Positions 1 to 8,662 are shown, numbered from the stretch's first letter. The stretch is 64,000 nucleotides of DNA from VRUE01 sp036557525 (GCA_036557525.1 DATBHH010000119.1:10559-74558), one strand, 5' to 3'. Notes: generated by a model from the sequence alone, not told the origin. A program made the numbers and translations.

Positions 1-2
1 AG

Positions 3-1097
3 CTGCTCTGGGTGCTGGCGGTCTCGACCCTGGCGCTGATCGTCTTCCACGAGCTCGGGATGCGGCTCGGCGTCGTCACCGGCAAGGGCCTGATGACGCT
101 GGTGCGCGAGCGCTACGGGGGACGCGCCGCCGGCGTCGGGATCGGCGCGCTGCTGATCGCCAACACGGGCACCCTCTGCGCCGAGTTCGCCGGGGTCGCC
201 GCGGCCGGGGATCTGCTCGCCGGCCTCAGCCGCTACGTGACGGTTCCGCTCGCCGCCGCCGGGGTGTCGCTGCTGGTGCTGCGCGGCTCGTTCCGCTACG
301 TCGAGCACGTCCTGCTCGCGCTCAGCGCGGTCTTCGTCACCTACGTCCTCTCCGGGATCCTCGCCCACCCCGCCTGGGGCGAGGCGGCCAAGGGCCTCGT
401 GGTCCCCGACATGCCGCTGACCCGGGAGGCCGCCCTCGTCGCGGTCGCCACCGTCGGCACGACGCTCGCGCCCTGGGGCCTGGCGTTCATCCAGTCCTAC
501 AGCGTCGACAAGCGGCTGACCGCCCGCGACCTCCCATACGAGCGGATCGACGTGATCGTCGGCGCCGTCCTGACCGGGGTCATCGGCGCGTTCGTCGTCG
601 TCGCCTGTGCCGCGACGCTGCACGCCGAAGGGGTCGATGTGAATGACGCGCGCGACGCGGCGCATGCGCTCGAACCGCTCGCCGGGCATGTCGCGGCCAC
701 CCTGTTCGGACTGGGGTTTCTCGGCGCCGCGCTGCTGGCGGCGGCGATCGTCCCGCTCTCGACCGCCTACTCGGTGTCCGAGACGTTCGGGCGCAAGGCG
801 AAGCTCGACGACAGCTTCGAGGAAGCCCGGGCCTTCTATCTCAGCTACGCCGCGGTGGTGGTCGTCGCCGCGTCGCTGGTCTTGATCCCCGGAGCCCCGC
901 TGATCTCGATCCTGTTCCTCTCGCAGGCCCTCAACGCCGTCCTGCTTCTGCCGCTGCTGCCGTTCATGCGCGCGCTCGGCGGGGACCCGGATCTGATGGC
1001 GGAGAACCGCCTCGGCCGCGCCGACCGGATCCTGACCGGGGCCGCGCTCCTGGTCGTCGCCGTCTCGGTCATCGCGCTCGCCGCGCTCACCGTCTAG
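3..1097 (+). CDS. Nramp-family divalent metal transporter, 5' truncated by window edge
   Basis: The protein is a polytopic inner-membrane transporter of the Nramp (SLC11) fold, expected to move a divalent cation with protons. The frame is open to the window edge, and residues before the first GTG (base 12) continue the Nramp helix 2 pattern (LAVSTLALIVFHELGMRLG, then VTGKGL), so the start and the helix 1 DPGN site lie outside. The canonical helix 6 metal site (MPH) is replaced here by GTTLAPW, so the usual methionine ligand is missing. That change is known from Nramp-related proteins that carry harder ions such as Mg2+. The fold is secure; the substrate is inference. Confidence 0.85.
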   Translation: MLWVLAVSTLALIVFHELGMRLGVVTGKGLMTLVRERYGGRAAGVGIGALLIANTGTLCAEFAGVAAAGDLLAGLSRYVTVPLAAAGVSLLVLRGSFRYVEHVLLALSAVFVTYVLSGILAHPAWGEAAKGLVVPDMPLTREAALVAVATVGTTLAPWGLAFIQSYSVDKRLTARDLPYERIDVIVGAVLTGVIGAFVVVACAATLHAEGVDVNDARDAAHALEPLAGHVAATLFGLGFLGAALLAAAIVPLSTAYSVSETFGRKAKLDDSFEEARAFYLSYAAVVVVAASLVLIPGAPLISILFLSQALNAVLLLPLLPFMRALGGDPDLMAENRLGRADRILTGAALLVVAVSVIALAALTV

Positions 1098-1102
1098 CGC
1101 CC

Positions 1103-1108
1103 TAGCAT
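1103..1108 (+). promoter_or_regulatory. -10 box (TAGCAT) of a likely leaderless gene
   Basis: TAGCAT lies 6 nt before the ATG of the acetyltransferase, with no purine-rich ribosome-binding site between. Transcription would start at or next to the ATG. Confidence 0.4.
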
Positions 1109-1114
1109 GCGGCG

Positions 1115-1678
1115 ATGGAACGCCTACCGGAGCGGGTCGAGGCCGGCGAGCTGCTGCTGCGGCGGTGGGCGGTCGACGACGCCGAGGGCTTCGCGCGGCT
1201 CGTCGCCGCCAGCGCCGAGCACCTGCGGCCCTGGATGCCCTGGATGGCGGCCGAGCCGAGGACGCTGGCCGAGCGCATCGCGCTGATCCGGCGCTGGGAG
1301 GAGGAATGGATGGCGGGCGGCGACGTCCTGCTCGCCGTGGTTCGCGACGGCGATCTCGCCGGCAGCTGTGGGATGCACCGCCGGATCGGCCCCGGGGGGA
1401 TCGAGCTCGGCTACTGGATCGCCGTCCCGCACCTGCGCCAGGGCGTCGCGACGGCGGTCGCGATGGGGCTGACGAACACCGCGCTGAGCCTGCCGGGCAT
1501 CGATCGCGTCGAGATCCACCACGACGTCAACAACATCGCGAGCGCCGGAGTCCCGGCCGGGCTCGGTTTCGAGCCGGTCGGGGAAGAGCCCGGCGACGCG
1601 AGCGCGCCGGCGGCCTCCGGCGTCGAGAGGATGTGGCGGGCGACGGCGCCGGTCGGGCCGCTCAGGCAGCGGGCTTGA
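1115..1678 (+). CDS. GNAT-family N-acetyltransferase (RimJ/RimL type)
   Basis: This 187-residue protein has the fold of acetyl-CoA-dependent acetyltransferases that act on protein N-termini or small amines. It opens with a GELLLRRWAVDDAEGF strand-helix, has a central IELGYWIAVPHLRQGVAT segment that provides the acetyl-CoA-binding loop (Q/RxxGxA-like), and a C-terminal HHDVNNIASAGVPAGLGF segment resembling the conserved N-x-x-S...lGF end of the RimJ/RimL group. The ATG follows an apparent -10 box directly. The last bases overlap a possible minus-strand small gene. The substrate cannot be told. Confidence 0.88.
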   Translation: MERLPERVEAGELLLRRWAVDDAEGFARLVAASAEHLRPWMPWMAAEPRTLAERIALIRRWEEEWMAGGDVLLAVVRDGDLAGSCGMHRRIGPGGIELGYWIAVPHLRQGVATAVAMGLTNTALSLPGIDRVEIHHDVNNIASAGVPAGLGFEPVGEEPGDASAPAASGVERMWRATAPVGPLRQRA

Positions 1679-1853
1679 GGGTCTCCTCCGGCGGGGCCGG
1701 CGAGCGGGTGAAGCTCACCCGGCGGAGGGTCGGCGACTTCGGCGCAGCTACCCGCCGGCGGGACCGGGCGTCCCGCGAAGCGGCGCGCGCGTCGTGGGCT
1801 GCCTCGGCGACGAAGCTCGCCAGCACGTGGGAGTAACTCTGGGGTCGGCTCAT
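1662..1853 (-). CDS. Possible small basic protein, unknown
   Basis: A 63-residue reading frame with ATG start, GC-rich third codon positions and a strongly basic middle (many Arg), ending EETLKPAA. It fills the gap between the acetyltransferase and the M48 gene and overlaps the former by 17 bases tail to tail. I recognise no family. It could be a genuine small protein or chance in GC-rich DNA. Confidence 0.35.
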   Translation of the reverse strand: MSRPQSYSHVLASFVAEAAHDARAASRDARSRRRVAAPKSPTLRRVSFTRSPAPPEETLKPAA

Positions 1854-1877
1854 TCCCCCAACCTAGGCCGACGACCT

Positions 1878-3170
1878 TCAGGGGAGATGTGAGCTTCCTA
1901 AATTCTGCTGACCATTCGCGGACCGCTCTTCCCAGGCGTAGGTCATCGCGATCCGTTCCATCGCCGTCGGGTGGTTGTCGAACAGGAAGGACGAAAAACC
2001 CGAGGGGTCGGGCTCGCTCAGGCTGGTGATCGCGAGTTTGCGCTCCAGCGACCTCGCGGCAGCGGGTTCGCGCGTCGCGACGAGCGCTCCCCAGTCGGCG
2101 GCGGCCTCCTGGCGGCGCGAGACGGCGTTGAAGAAGGGGGTCGTCAGCAGCTGCAGCGCGACCAGCACCAGCAGGGCGATCGGGACCGCCTCGGGGCGCG
2201 CCATCCCTCCCCGGCGGCGGGTGAGGAGCGCGATCAGTCCCCAGGCCGGGATCAGGAAGAGCGCCTCCCAGCCGAGTCCCTTGAGTGGATCGTGATGGGC
2301 CAGGTGCGAGAGCTCGTGGCCGAGGACGGCGCGGACTTCGGAGCGGTTGAACCTGCCGTCGAGGAGGGTGTCCCAGAGGACCACGGTGCTGCTCGGTCCG
2401 AATCCGGCCGCCTCGGCGTTCGGCGCGGTCGTGAACCGATGCACGTCCTGGACCTCCAACCTCGTTCCGGAAAGCCCCTTCTCACGTTCGAGGGCGCGGG
2501 CGTCGGCGACGAGCTGCGGGCTGCGCAGCGGGGACGTGCTCGGGATCAGGTAGGGGCTGACCAGGGTGAACGCAAGTCCGATCGCGACCAGCACCGGGGC
2601 CGCCGCCGCCCACCACCAGCGCCGCATGACGCCGGCCAGCCCCATCGTCACCAGCAGGGCGAGACAGACGAAGAGGAAGGTGGTCCCGAGGCCCAGGAAG
2701 CTGTTGATCAACCACGGCACGTAGCCCTGGTGGGAGACGTCGTACCGGCGCTGCCACCAGAGGGCTACGAGGCCGAACGGGACCTCGGCCAGCCAGACGA
2801 CGCCGAAGCCGAGCATCCCGAGCAGCATCCCGGTGCCGATCCGGCCGGCGGCGGACTCGCGCATCAGCCGGTGCCCGTGGCGGGCGTAGAGGGCGAGCAC
2901 GACCAGCAGCGTCGCCATCCCGAGCAGGGACTCGATCTCGAGGAAGCGGCCGTAGGTGGCGCTGCGCTCGAGGAAGGAGGAGCTGAAGTATCGGCTCGCC
3001 TCGAGCTGGGGTCCGGCGATCGGCGCGGTTTCGGTCGAGACCCAGAGCGCGTGGCCTGCCCAGGCCCAGAGGGCGGCGCCGCCGAGGAGCACGAAGGTCG
3101 CCGGCCGCTGGTACCAGCGCGGCTCCGTCTCCGCCACCTTCCCCACCGCGGCTGTGACGCTCCCCGCCAT
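1878..3170 (-). CDS. M48-family membrane metallopeptidase
   Basis: This 430-residue integral membrane zinc endopeptidase resembles Ste24/HtpX-type enzymes. Hydrophobic helices at about 24-45, 84-96, 112-140, 158-182 and 188-210 precede a cytosolic catalytic domain with GHELSH (zinc ligands H285 and H289, catalytic E286). The third ligand is E355 in RRQEAAAD, and two more helices lie between them. The start ATG at 3170 is chosen because the family match begins here and the upstream gene ends 8 bases before. The frame is open further upstream but antisense in character. It forms a two-gene minus-strand unit with the DUF4389 protein. It probably removes damaged membrane proteins or processes a tail; this is inferred from the family. 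Confidence 0.9.
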   Translation of the reverse strand: MAGSVTAAVGKVAETEPRWYQRPATFVLLGGAALWAWAGHALWVSTETAPIAGPQLEASRYFSSSFLERSATYGRFLEIESLLGMATLLVVLALYARHGHRLMRESAAGRIGTGMLLGMLGFGVVWLAEVPFGLVALWWQRRYDVSHQGYVPWLINSFLGLGTTFLFVCLALLVTMGLAGVMRRWWWAAAAPVLVAIGLAFTLVSPYLIPSTSPLRSPQLVADARALEREKGLSGTRLEVQDVHRFTTAPNAEAAGFGPSSTVVLWDTLLDGRFNRSEVRAVLGHELSHLAHHDPLKGLGWEALFLIPAWGLIALLTRRRGGMARPEAVPIALLVLVALQLLTTPFFNAVSRRQEAAADWGALVATREPAAARSLERKLAITSLSEPDPSGFSSFLFDNHPTAMERIAMTYAWEERSANGQQNLGSSHLP

Positions 3171-3178
3171 TCGTCGGC

Positions 3179-4462
3179 TCAGACGGGCACCGGCGTCGGC
3201 GCGAGGATCGGCACCGGAAGCGGTTGCCGCGGGAAGGCGGGTGCCGGGCGCGGCTCGGCCGGGCCGCTGTACGGGTAGCCGCCGGTGACGAGGAAGATGT
3301 AGGCGTAGGTCTGGGCCGCGTAGCCGACAACGAGCGCGCCGGCGTTGCGCAGGCCGAGCGGCATCCGGCCCGTGAACAGCGCCGCGAACCAGCCGAGAAA
3401 GCCGGCGATGAGCAGGAGCGAGTTGTAGATGCCGAGAACGATGAGCGCCGGCACGACGAGGATCAGGCGGAAGAGGACGGTCCAGCGGTTCTGGCGCTCG
3501 GGCCCGGCGATGTGGAGGTCGATCGGATAGCTCCCCTCGGTGCCGGTGAAGCCGGGAAACGGGTTGCCGATCAGAAAGAGGTAGGCGGCAACGTGAGCCT
3601 GGTAGCGGAGGTAGGCCGCGAGGAAGCGGTGGATCGCGCGCGGCGGGGTGCCGCGGATCAGCGTCGCGAACCAGTTGATGACGCCGGCGCAAGCTGCGAG
3701 CAGCCCCCAGAGTGCCAGCCAGACCAGGTGCGGAAACGCGAGCGGAAGCCGGAAGAAGACCGTCAGCCGGCTGCGCCGCAGGTCACCGCCGGTCTCGAGC
3801 CGGACAGGGTGGTCGCGGACCGGCAGCGGGCCGATCGCGGTCAGCGGGTCGGAGGACGGATACCTGTCGGTCAGGACCAGCATGTAGGCCCAGAACTGGG
3901 CGCCGTAGGAGAGCGCGTACGCGGCCAAGTCGCGGAGGCCGCGCGGCATCCGCCCCCGGATGAGCGCCGAGAACCAACCGAGGAAGGCCGCCACCGAGAG
4001 CAGGCAGGAGAGGGTCGCCCGAGAGTTCAGGCCGTAGATGTTCGCGCCGTAGCCGGCGATGATCGTGACCAGGAGGATCGCCGGAATCGCGAGCACGGCG
4101 CGGAAGAGGACGCTCCAGCGGCTCTGGCGGGCGGGCGGATCGATTTCGAGGTCGATCGGGTAGCCGGGCCTGCCGACGAACCCCGGGAACGGCCCGGCGG
4201 CGAGATTGAGGTAGGCGAAGGCGTGGGTCGCGTATCTGAGGAACCTCGAGAGGAAGCGATGCAGGGGCGACGGCGAGCGGCCGAGCACGAGGGCGGCGAC
4301 CCAGTTCGCCGCACCCGCCACCAGCGCGACGACCGCCCAGACCGCCAGCCAGACCATCAGCGGCAGCGCCAGCAGGGCGCGGAAGAAGACGGTCGCGCGA
4401 TTGCGGCGGAGGTCGTCGACGATCGTCAACCGGACCGGACGGAAACCATGGTCTGAGGCCAT
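3179..4462 (-). CDS. DUF4389 domain membrane protein, internally duplicated
   Basis: This 427-residue membrane protein consists of two homologous halves (about 8-205 and 212-400). Each half has the same order: a PVRL...DDLRR(N/S)R..VFFR opening, a helix pair, a GR/GT..P..(L/I)HRFL segment, an FPGF...YPIDL...P.RQ(S/N)RW.VLFR block, two more helices and a GRMP.GLR..A.Y..QT/F.AY close. This is the DUF4389 pattern, found in actinobacterial membrane proteins of unknown function. A Pro/Val-rich tail ends the protein. It lies directly upstream of the M48 peptidase, suggesting cotranscription and perhaps a shared role in membrane quality control. No catalytic motif is visible. Confidence 0.88.
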   Translation of the reverse strand: MASDHGFRPVRLTIVDDLRRNRATVFFRALLALPLMVWLAVWAVVALVAGAANWVAALVLGRSPSPLHRFLSRFLRYATHAFAYLNLAAGPFPGFVGRPGYPIDLEIDPPARQSRWSVLFRAVLAIPAILLVTIIAGYGANIYGLNSRATLSCLLSVAAFLGWFSALIRGRMPRGLRDLAAYALSYGAQFWAYMLVLTDRYPSSDPLTAIGPLPVRDHPVRLETGGDLRRSRLTVFFRLPLAFPHLVWLALWGLLAACAGVINWFATLIRGTPPRAIHRFLAAYLRYQAHVAAYLFLIGNPFPGFTGTEGSYPIDLHIAGPERQNRWTVLFRLILVVPALIVLGIYNSLLLIAGFLGWFAALFTGRMPLGLRNAGALVVGYAAQTYAYIFLVTGGYPYSGPAEPRPAPAFPRQPLPVPILAPTPVPV

Positions 4463-4498
4463 ACGGCGTTTTATCGGACCGCCGCGGTCCCGCTTGAG

Positions 4499-5842
4499 CT
4501 AGTGGTCGACCGCGAACACCCGCCACTCGCCGGGGGCGCCCCTGAGGTCGTGGATCCCGCGCTCGGCGAACTCGAGGCCGGAGCCGACGACGAGCTCCCT
4601 GACCGTGCTCGAGACGCAGACCTCGCCGGGGTTCGCGAGGGCGCCGATGCGGGCGCCGATGTTGACCGCCATGCCGCTGACGTCGTCCCCGATCATCTCG
4701 ACCTCGCCGGTGTGGATTCCAGCCCGCATGTCGATGCCGATGCCCCGCAGGTCGGCGCGGATCGCGGCGGCGCAGCGGATTGCGCGGGCGGGCCCGTCGA
4801 AGGTCGCGAGGAAGCCGTCGCCGAGGGTCTTCACCTCGCCGCCCCGATGGATCGCCAGCTGCCTGCGCACCACCATGTTGTGGCGCTCGAGCAGGCGGCG
4901 CCAGCGGCGGTCGCCGAGCTCGCCGGTCCTCTCGGTCGACCCGACGATGTCGGTGAAGAGCACCGTTGCCAGTGCGCGCTCGGGCTCGTGTGCGCGCCTG
5001 CTGCCGACCAGGAACTCCTCGATCTCGTCGACGAGGGCGTCCTGGTCGCCGGCGGTGAGGAGGTGGTCGCTGCCGCTGAGCTCGACGTACCGCGCGTCGG
5101 GAATCCGTTCCGCCAGAAAGCGGCCCTGGCCGACGGGGACGACCATGTCGTCGCTGCGATGGAGGATCAGGCTCGGAGCCTGGATCATCGGCAGGACCGG
5201 CCTGGCATCGAGATCGCGGTAGAGGTCGAAGAGTGCGACCGCACCCGACGGGCTCGTCCCATGGCGCAGCAGCCGGGCCCACCAGCGTTCGAACGAGGGA
5301 TGCCCGGCGAGGCTCGGTGCCCAGAGGCCGCTCGCAACCGGACCGCCCCACTCTTCGACGACCATTTCGAGGAAGGCGTCAAGTGCGGCGGCCGGCATGC
5401 CGACGGGGTGGTCGGGCGAGGCGAGGACCCGGGCGAAGGCGCCGTAGAGGACGAGCGAGGACACGAGATCGGGGTGGGCGGCCGCGAAGATGACCGACAG
5501 CGGTCCGCCCTCCGAGACGCCGAAGACGACGGCGGGGGCGCAATCCGCCGCACCCATCACCGCTCGGAGGTCGTCCATTGACTCTTCCAGGGTCGGCGGT
5601 CGGCCGCTGCGGTCGGAGAGGCCCTGGCCACGCCTGTCGTAGACGACCACCCGCGCGAACGAGGTGAGCCTGCGGAGGAGCCGCGCCGCGTGCGGCTCCT
5701 CCCAGAACAGGTCCGCATGGGAGACGAAGCCGGGGACGAAGACCACGTCGATCGGTCCGTCGCCGTGGACCTGGTAGGCGATGCTGACTCCGTCGGAGTC
5801 GGCGTAGCGGGTGGCGACGTCCGTCGATCCGGCCGCGGCCAT
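4499..5842 (-). CDS. Alpha/beta-hydrolase fused to class III adenylate/guanylate cyclase
   Basis: This 447-residue two-domain protein has an N-terminal alpha/beta-hydrolase (about 10-280) with nucleophile S110 in GVSEGG, acid near D232 (HRSDDMVVP) and H260 (GSDH). The C-terminal class III nucleotidyl cyclase domain (about 288-447) has the metal-binding aspartate in LFTDIVGST (D298) and TLGDGFLATF. The cyclase could make cAMP or cGMP; the hydrolase may sense or hydrolyse a ligand. Fusions of this layout are common in actinobacteria, but the ligand is unknown. The ATG at 5842 is preferred: the frame upstream is low-complexity and overlaps the neighbouring small secreted peptide. Confidence 0.9.
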   Translation of the reverse strand: MAAAGSTDVATRYADSDGVSIAYQVHGDGPIDVVFVPGFVSHADLFWEEPHAARLLRRLTSFARVVVYDRRGQGLSDRSGRPPTLEESMDDLRAVMGAADCAPAVVFGVSEGGPLSVIFAAAHPDLVSSLVLYGAFARVLASPDHPVGMPAAALDAFLEMVVEEWGGPVASGLWAPSLAGHPSFERWWARLLRHGTSPSGAVALFDLYRDLDARPVLPMIQAPSLILHRSDDMVVPVGQGRFLAERIPDARYVELSGSDHLLTAGDQDALVDEIEEFLVGSRRAHEPERALATVLFTDIVGSTERTGELGDRRWRRLLERHNMVVRRQLAIHRGGEVKTLGDGFLATFDGPARAIRCAAAIRADLRGIGIDMRAGIHTGEVEMIGDDVSGMAVNIGARIGALANPGEVCVSSTVRELVVGSGLEFAERGIHDLRGAPGEWRVFAVDH

Positions 5843-5864
5843 GGCGGTCGCTGCTGCCACTCGC

Positions 5865-6050
5865 CTAGACCCTGCCGTCGCCGTCGCTGGGGCCGCCATT
5901 GTTGTCGCCATCGTGGTCGCCCCCGTTGTGCTGGGGGATCCCGCTGCGATGGTGGTGATGGGAAGCGACCGCGAACGTCGCCGATCCACCCCCGGCCACC
6001 GCGACGACCGCGGCGAGTGCGGCTAGTTTCTTGACTTGGGTTGCGATCAT
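5865..6050 (-). CDS. Small secreted His/Asp-rich peptide, unknown
   Basis: This 61-residue protein has a clear signal peptide (K7-K8, then an Ala/Val-rich core to about residue 29 ending AVASH). A mature tail of about 30 residues contains four consecutive histidines and a run rich in Asp, Gly and Asn (GGDHDGDNNGG). This composition suggests divalent metal binding outside the membrane; that is inference. A strong ribosome-binding site (AAAGGAG, 7 nt before the ATG) supports translation. It is upstream of the hydrolase-cyclase gene, separated by 22 bases, so the two may be cotranscribed. No named family recognised. Confidence 0.7.
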   Translation of the reverse strand: MIATQVKKLAALAAVVAVAGGGSATFAVASHHHHRSGIPQHNGGDHDGDNNGGPSDGDGRV

Positions 6051-6057
6051 CCGATTT

Positions 6058-6064
6058 CTCCTTT
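6058..6064 (-). promoter_or_regulatory. Strong ribosome-binding site of the His/Asp-rich peptide
   Basis: AAAGGAG lies 7 nt upstream of the ATG at 6050. This decides that the short frame, not the overlapping N-terminal extension of the cyclase frame, is translated. Confidence 0.75.
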
Positions 6065-6078
6065 CTGAATTGGTCGGG

Positions 6079-6687
6079 TCAGGTCGTGAAGCTGTTGATG
6101 GCCTGCTCGATCGTCGGGGCCTCGGCTGCCCAGTGATGCGGCGCCGCCGCGCCGACGATCACCGTCGTTGCCGCCGGCCCCGAGACGATGCAGGCCACCT
6201 CGCGGTAGCGATTGCCGCTGTCGGTCAGGTAGGAATCGAGGACGCAGGAGCCGGCCCCGGACCGGAACCGCAGGTCGGTCGCCCCCGCCAGGAGCCGCAC
6301 TTCGCGATCGCCCTCGTCGACGTTGTGGTCGAGGCGGAATTCGCTCCAGTTGCCGGCGCTCTCGGATCCCTGCCGGGGCGTCGCGTTGAGATAGCCCGCG
6401 AACTCACCCGACGGCGTCCGCAGCGCCTCCGTCCGGGTGCCGGGGTCGCCGGCTTCCCCCCGCCACCCCGGGGGCACGGGCAGGCGCGCGGGTGAGCCCG
6501 GCAGCCGTGATGCCGACCAACCGCGCGGCGTGGCCCCGGGCTGGAGCCAGGAGAAGGTGCGGGGATGGAACGTCGCCGGGATCGAGGGATCTCCGGACCC
6601 GCGGATGGCGCCGGCGAGCGTCACCACCGAGCCGACGACGGCGAGGACCGCCGCGCTCGCTGCGATTCTCTTGCCGTTCCGTTTCAC
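6079..6687 (-). CDS. Secreted or membrane-anchored protein of unknown function
   Basis: This 202-residue protein begins with a positively charged N-terminus (KRNGKR) and a hydrophobic segment (about 8-28) that could be a signal peptide or anchor. The exported part is about 170 residues with two cysteines (in GSCVLDSY and EVACIVSG) and a C-terminal segment ending EQAINSFTT. I recognise no family. It may be a small surface protein that binds something through a beta-rich fold. The start is GTG. It lies upstream of the His/Asp-rich peptide in the same orientation with a 28-base gap, so the two could share a transcript. Confidence 0.65.
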   Translation of the reverse strand: MKRNGKRIAASAAVLAVVGSVVTLAGAIRGSGDPSIPATFHPRTFSWLQPGATPRGWSASRLPGSPARLPVPPGWRGEAGDPGTRTEALRTPSGEFAGYLNATPRQGSESAGNWSEFRLDHNVDEGDREVRLLAGATDLRFRSGAGSCVLDSYLTDSGNRYREVACIVSGPAATTVIVGAAAPHHWAAEAPTIEQAINSFTT

Positions 6688-6767
6688 GCAGCGGACTACG
6701 GCGCCGATCTCGAATCGGTTCGCTCTGTGAGCGGCTTGTCACAGACGAGCGCTGAGCGACCGGCGGC

Positions 6768-7781
6768 CTAGCCGAGTGTGAGGTTGACCTTGGCGCTCGA
6801 CGGCAGGATCTTGCCGGGCTTCGGCTTCTGCTTCTTCACCTTCGCCCTCTTGGACTTCTTGCCCTTGACCTTGCCCAGCTTGCACTCGGCCTTCCTCAGC
6901 TTCTTCTTCGCCGACTTCAGCGTCCTGCCCTTCAGCTTCGGAACCACGCAGGCGACGTAGGTGAATCTGTCCGCGGTCACAGCGGGACTCGTTCCCGCGC
7001 GCGTCGTGACCGAGACATCGACTTCGCCGGGACCGGTGCTGGGCGGCGCGACCGCCGCGATGTTTCGTTCGGATTCGACCGTGAAGCTCGCCGCGGGCAG
7101 CGCACCGAACATGACCGAGCTGACGTTGGTGAAATCGTGTCCGCTGACCCCCACATGAAGGCCGCCGCCGATTGAGCCGACGTTGGGGAGGATGCCTTCG
7201 ATCCCGGGTTGCGGCTGGACTTCGGCGTTGAAACCGAGTTCCGTGTCGTTCGAGGAATAGGGCGGCGCGAGGGTGGAGCCATCCGGGAGGGCGGGGAACC
7301 AGTCGACCACGTGGGAGCCGGCGACGCCGGCGGCGCCGATGAATCCTTCGTTCACGTCGAGGCCGACGAGGTCGCCGGTCTTGATCGGCAGATTCGCGGC
7401 GAAGGTCTGCATGCCACCGGTCGGGGTGGCCGGGCTGCTGGTGCCGGCACCCGTGTACTGGCCGGAGCCCGCCGGTTCGAGGACGCGCAGCTCGAAAGGT
7501 CGTCCGACGGTGTAATTGCCGGTCATGTGCCAGCTCACCACCACGCCCGAAACCGGCGAGGTGACATTGGCTCCGGGTTCGGCGATCGCAGTGTTCGCCC
7601 AGGTGCCGGTGGGAATGCTGCCGAGGAGGCCTGAGAAATCGGCTTTCAAGGGGCTGCCCACGATCACGTTCGCCGCCTCGGCTCCGCTCGCGGTCAGGAG
7701 CATCGAGGCGCCGGCGCCGATCAGGGCCGAGATGCCGAGCGCGACCGCTCTCCTCCGAACCCTCTTCATCAGTGCCTGCAT
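6768..7781 (-). CDS. Secreted IPT/TIG domain protein with PASTA-like C-terminus
   Basis: This 337-residue exported protein has a signal peptide (MKRVRRRAVALG..., cleavage near ASGAEA). A beta-rich N-terminal region (about 35-195) is followed by an IPT/TIG immunoglobulin-like domain (from ILPNVGSIGGG to TADRFTYV, about 200-282). It ends with a Lys-rich PASTA-like segment starting CVVPKLKGRTLKSAKKKL and closing LPSSAKVNLTLG, which has the usual V-P...G...A...G-x-V pattern. PASTA domains elsewhere bind peptidoglycan or beta-lactams. Here the segment probably anchors the protein at the wall, which is inferred. ATG codons at 7781 and 7769 both fit; I take the first. Confidence 0.75.
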   Translation of the reverse strand: MQALMKRVRRRAVALGISALIGAGASMLLTASGAEAANVIVGSPLKADFSGLLGSIPTGTWANTAIAEPGANVTSPVSGVVVSWHMTGNYTVGRPFELRVLEPAGSGQYTGAGTSSPATPTGGMQTFAANLPIKTGDLVGLDVNEGFIGAAGVAGSHVVDWFPALPDGSTLAPPYSSNDTELGFNAEVQPQPGIEGILPNVGSIGGGLHVGVSGHDFTNVSSVMFGALPAASFTVESERNIAAVAPPSTGPGEVDVSVTTRAGTSPAVTADRFTYVACVVPKLKGRTLKSAKKKLRKAECKLGKVKGKKSKRAKVKKQKPKPGKILPSSAKVNLTLG

Positions 7782-7929
7782 CGGCGAACCGATCCTAGCC
7801 CGCCCAACGGACCGAGCGCCGGCCGGTTTGGCCGTGGCCGCAGCGCGTCTCTCGAAATTGTTGTCTGAACCTGACGACACCGTGGCGCGTAACCGGGGGG
7901 AGATCGTTCAAATCCCAAGGAGGGACACA

Positions 7930-8625
7930 ATGAACAACCTCGGCTCGCGCCGGCCGTCGGCGGCGATGGTCATAGCGTGTCTGGCTCTCTTCCTCGCGCT
8001 CGGCGGATCGGTGTACGCCGCCAAGAGCTCGGGCGGCAAGAAGATCAATGGCACCAGGATCAAGCAGAACTCGGTGCCCGGCAACCGCATACAGAAACAC
8101 ACACTGACCGGGACTCAGATCGACTTTGGGAAGCTCGGAACGGTGCCCTCAGCGAGCAACGCCACGAATGCCGCCAACGCATCGAGTGCGGCCAACGCGA
8201 CAACTGTGGACAGCGTGAAGACGTTCTCGGCGGGAGCCTCCGACAACCAGCTCGTCAGCCTTGCCAAGACATCGAGTTTTGAACTGATGGGGATCTGCGA
8301 CCCCAATTTCGACTTTGATCCGCCAGGGGTCCAGTTCGAAAACACCGGCACTGCGATGGTGATCTACAACCGGGGGACCGCGCCGGCCTTCTCGGACACC
8401 GAAGACGATGTCGACTACAACCTGACCCAGGGCCAGGGCGTTGTCTTCAACTACGAGGACAACGGTGACGGCGGTGCCGCGATGTCCACCGACGGCCATT
8501 TCATGATGGTTCCCGGTTGGGGCAACCTCGTGGCCGACACCAATTTTGTGAATCGTCCGAGTACGAGTGACGACTACCCGTTCTCGACCGACTGCCACTT
8601 CGCAGGAGCGGTGGAGGTCGGTTGA
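7930..8625 (+). CDS. Secreted protein of the NSVxG/TLTG repeat type
   Basis: The 231-residue product has a typical signal peptide (AAMVIACLALFLALGGSVYA). A motif region follows, with NGTRIKQNSVPGNRI and HTLTGTQIDF, typical of many exported proteins of Solirubrobacterales. A low-complexity Asn/Ala stretch (about 77-95) and a C-terminal beta-rich domain with two cysteines complete it. The start is fixed by a good ribosome-binding site (AAGGAGGG, 5 nt before the ATG). Function is unknown; a surface or adhesive role is a guess. It is divergent from the IPT/TIG gene. Confidence 0.8.
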   Translation: MNNLGSRRPSAAMVIACLALFLALGGSVYAAKSSGGKKINGTRIKQNSVPGNRIQKHTLTGTQIDFGKLGTVPSASNATNAANASSAANATTVDSVKTFSAGASDNQLVSLAKTSSFELMGICDPNFDFDPPGVQFENTGTAMVIYNRGTAPAFSDTEDDVDYNLTQGQGVVFNYEDNGDGGAAMSTDGHFMMVPGWGNLVADTNFVNRPSTSDDYPFSTDCHFAGAVEVG

Positions 8626-8662
8626 TTCCGAGCCAGACGACCCGGCGAGTACCGTCCGATGG

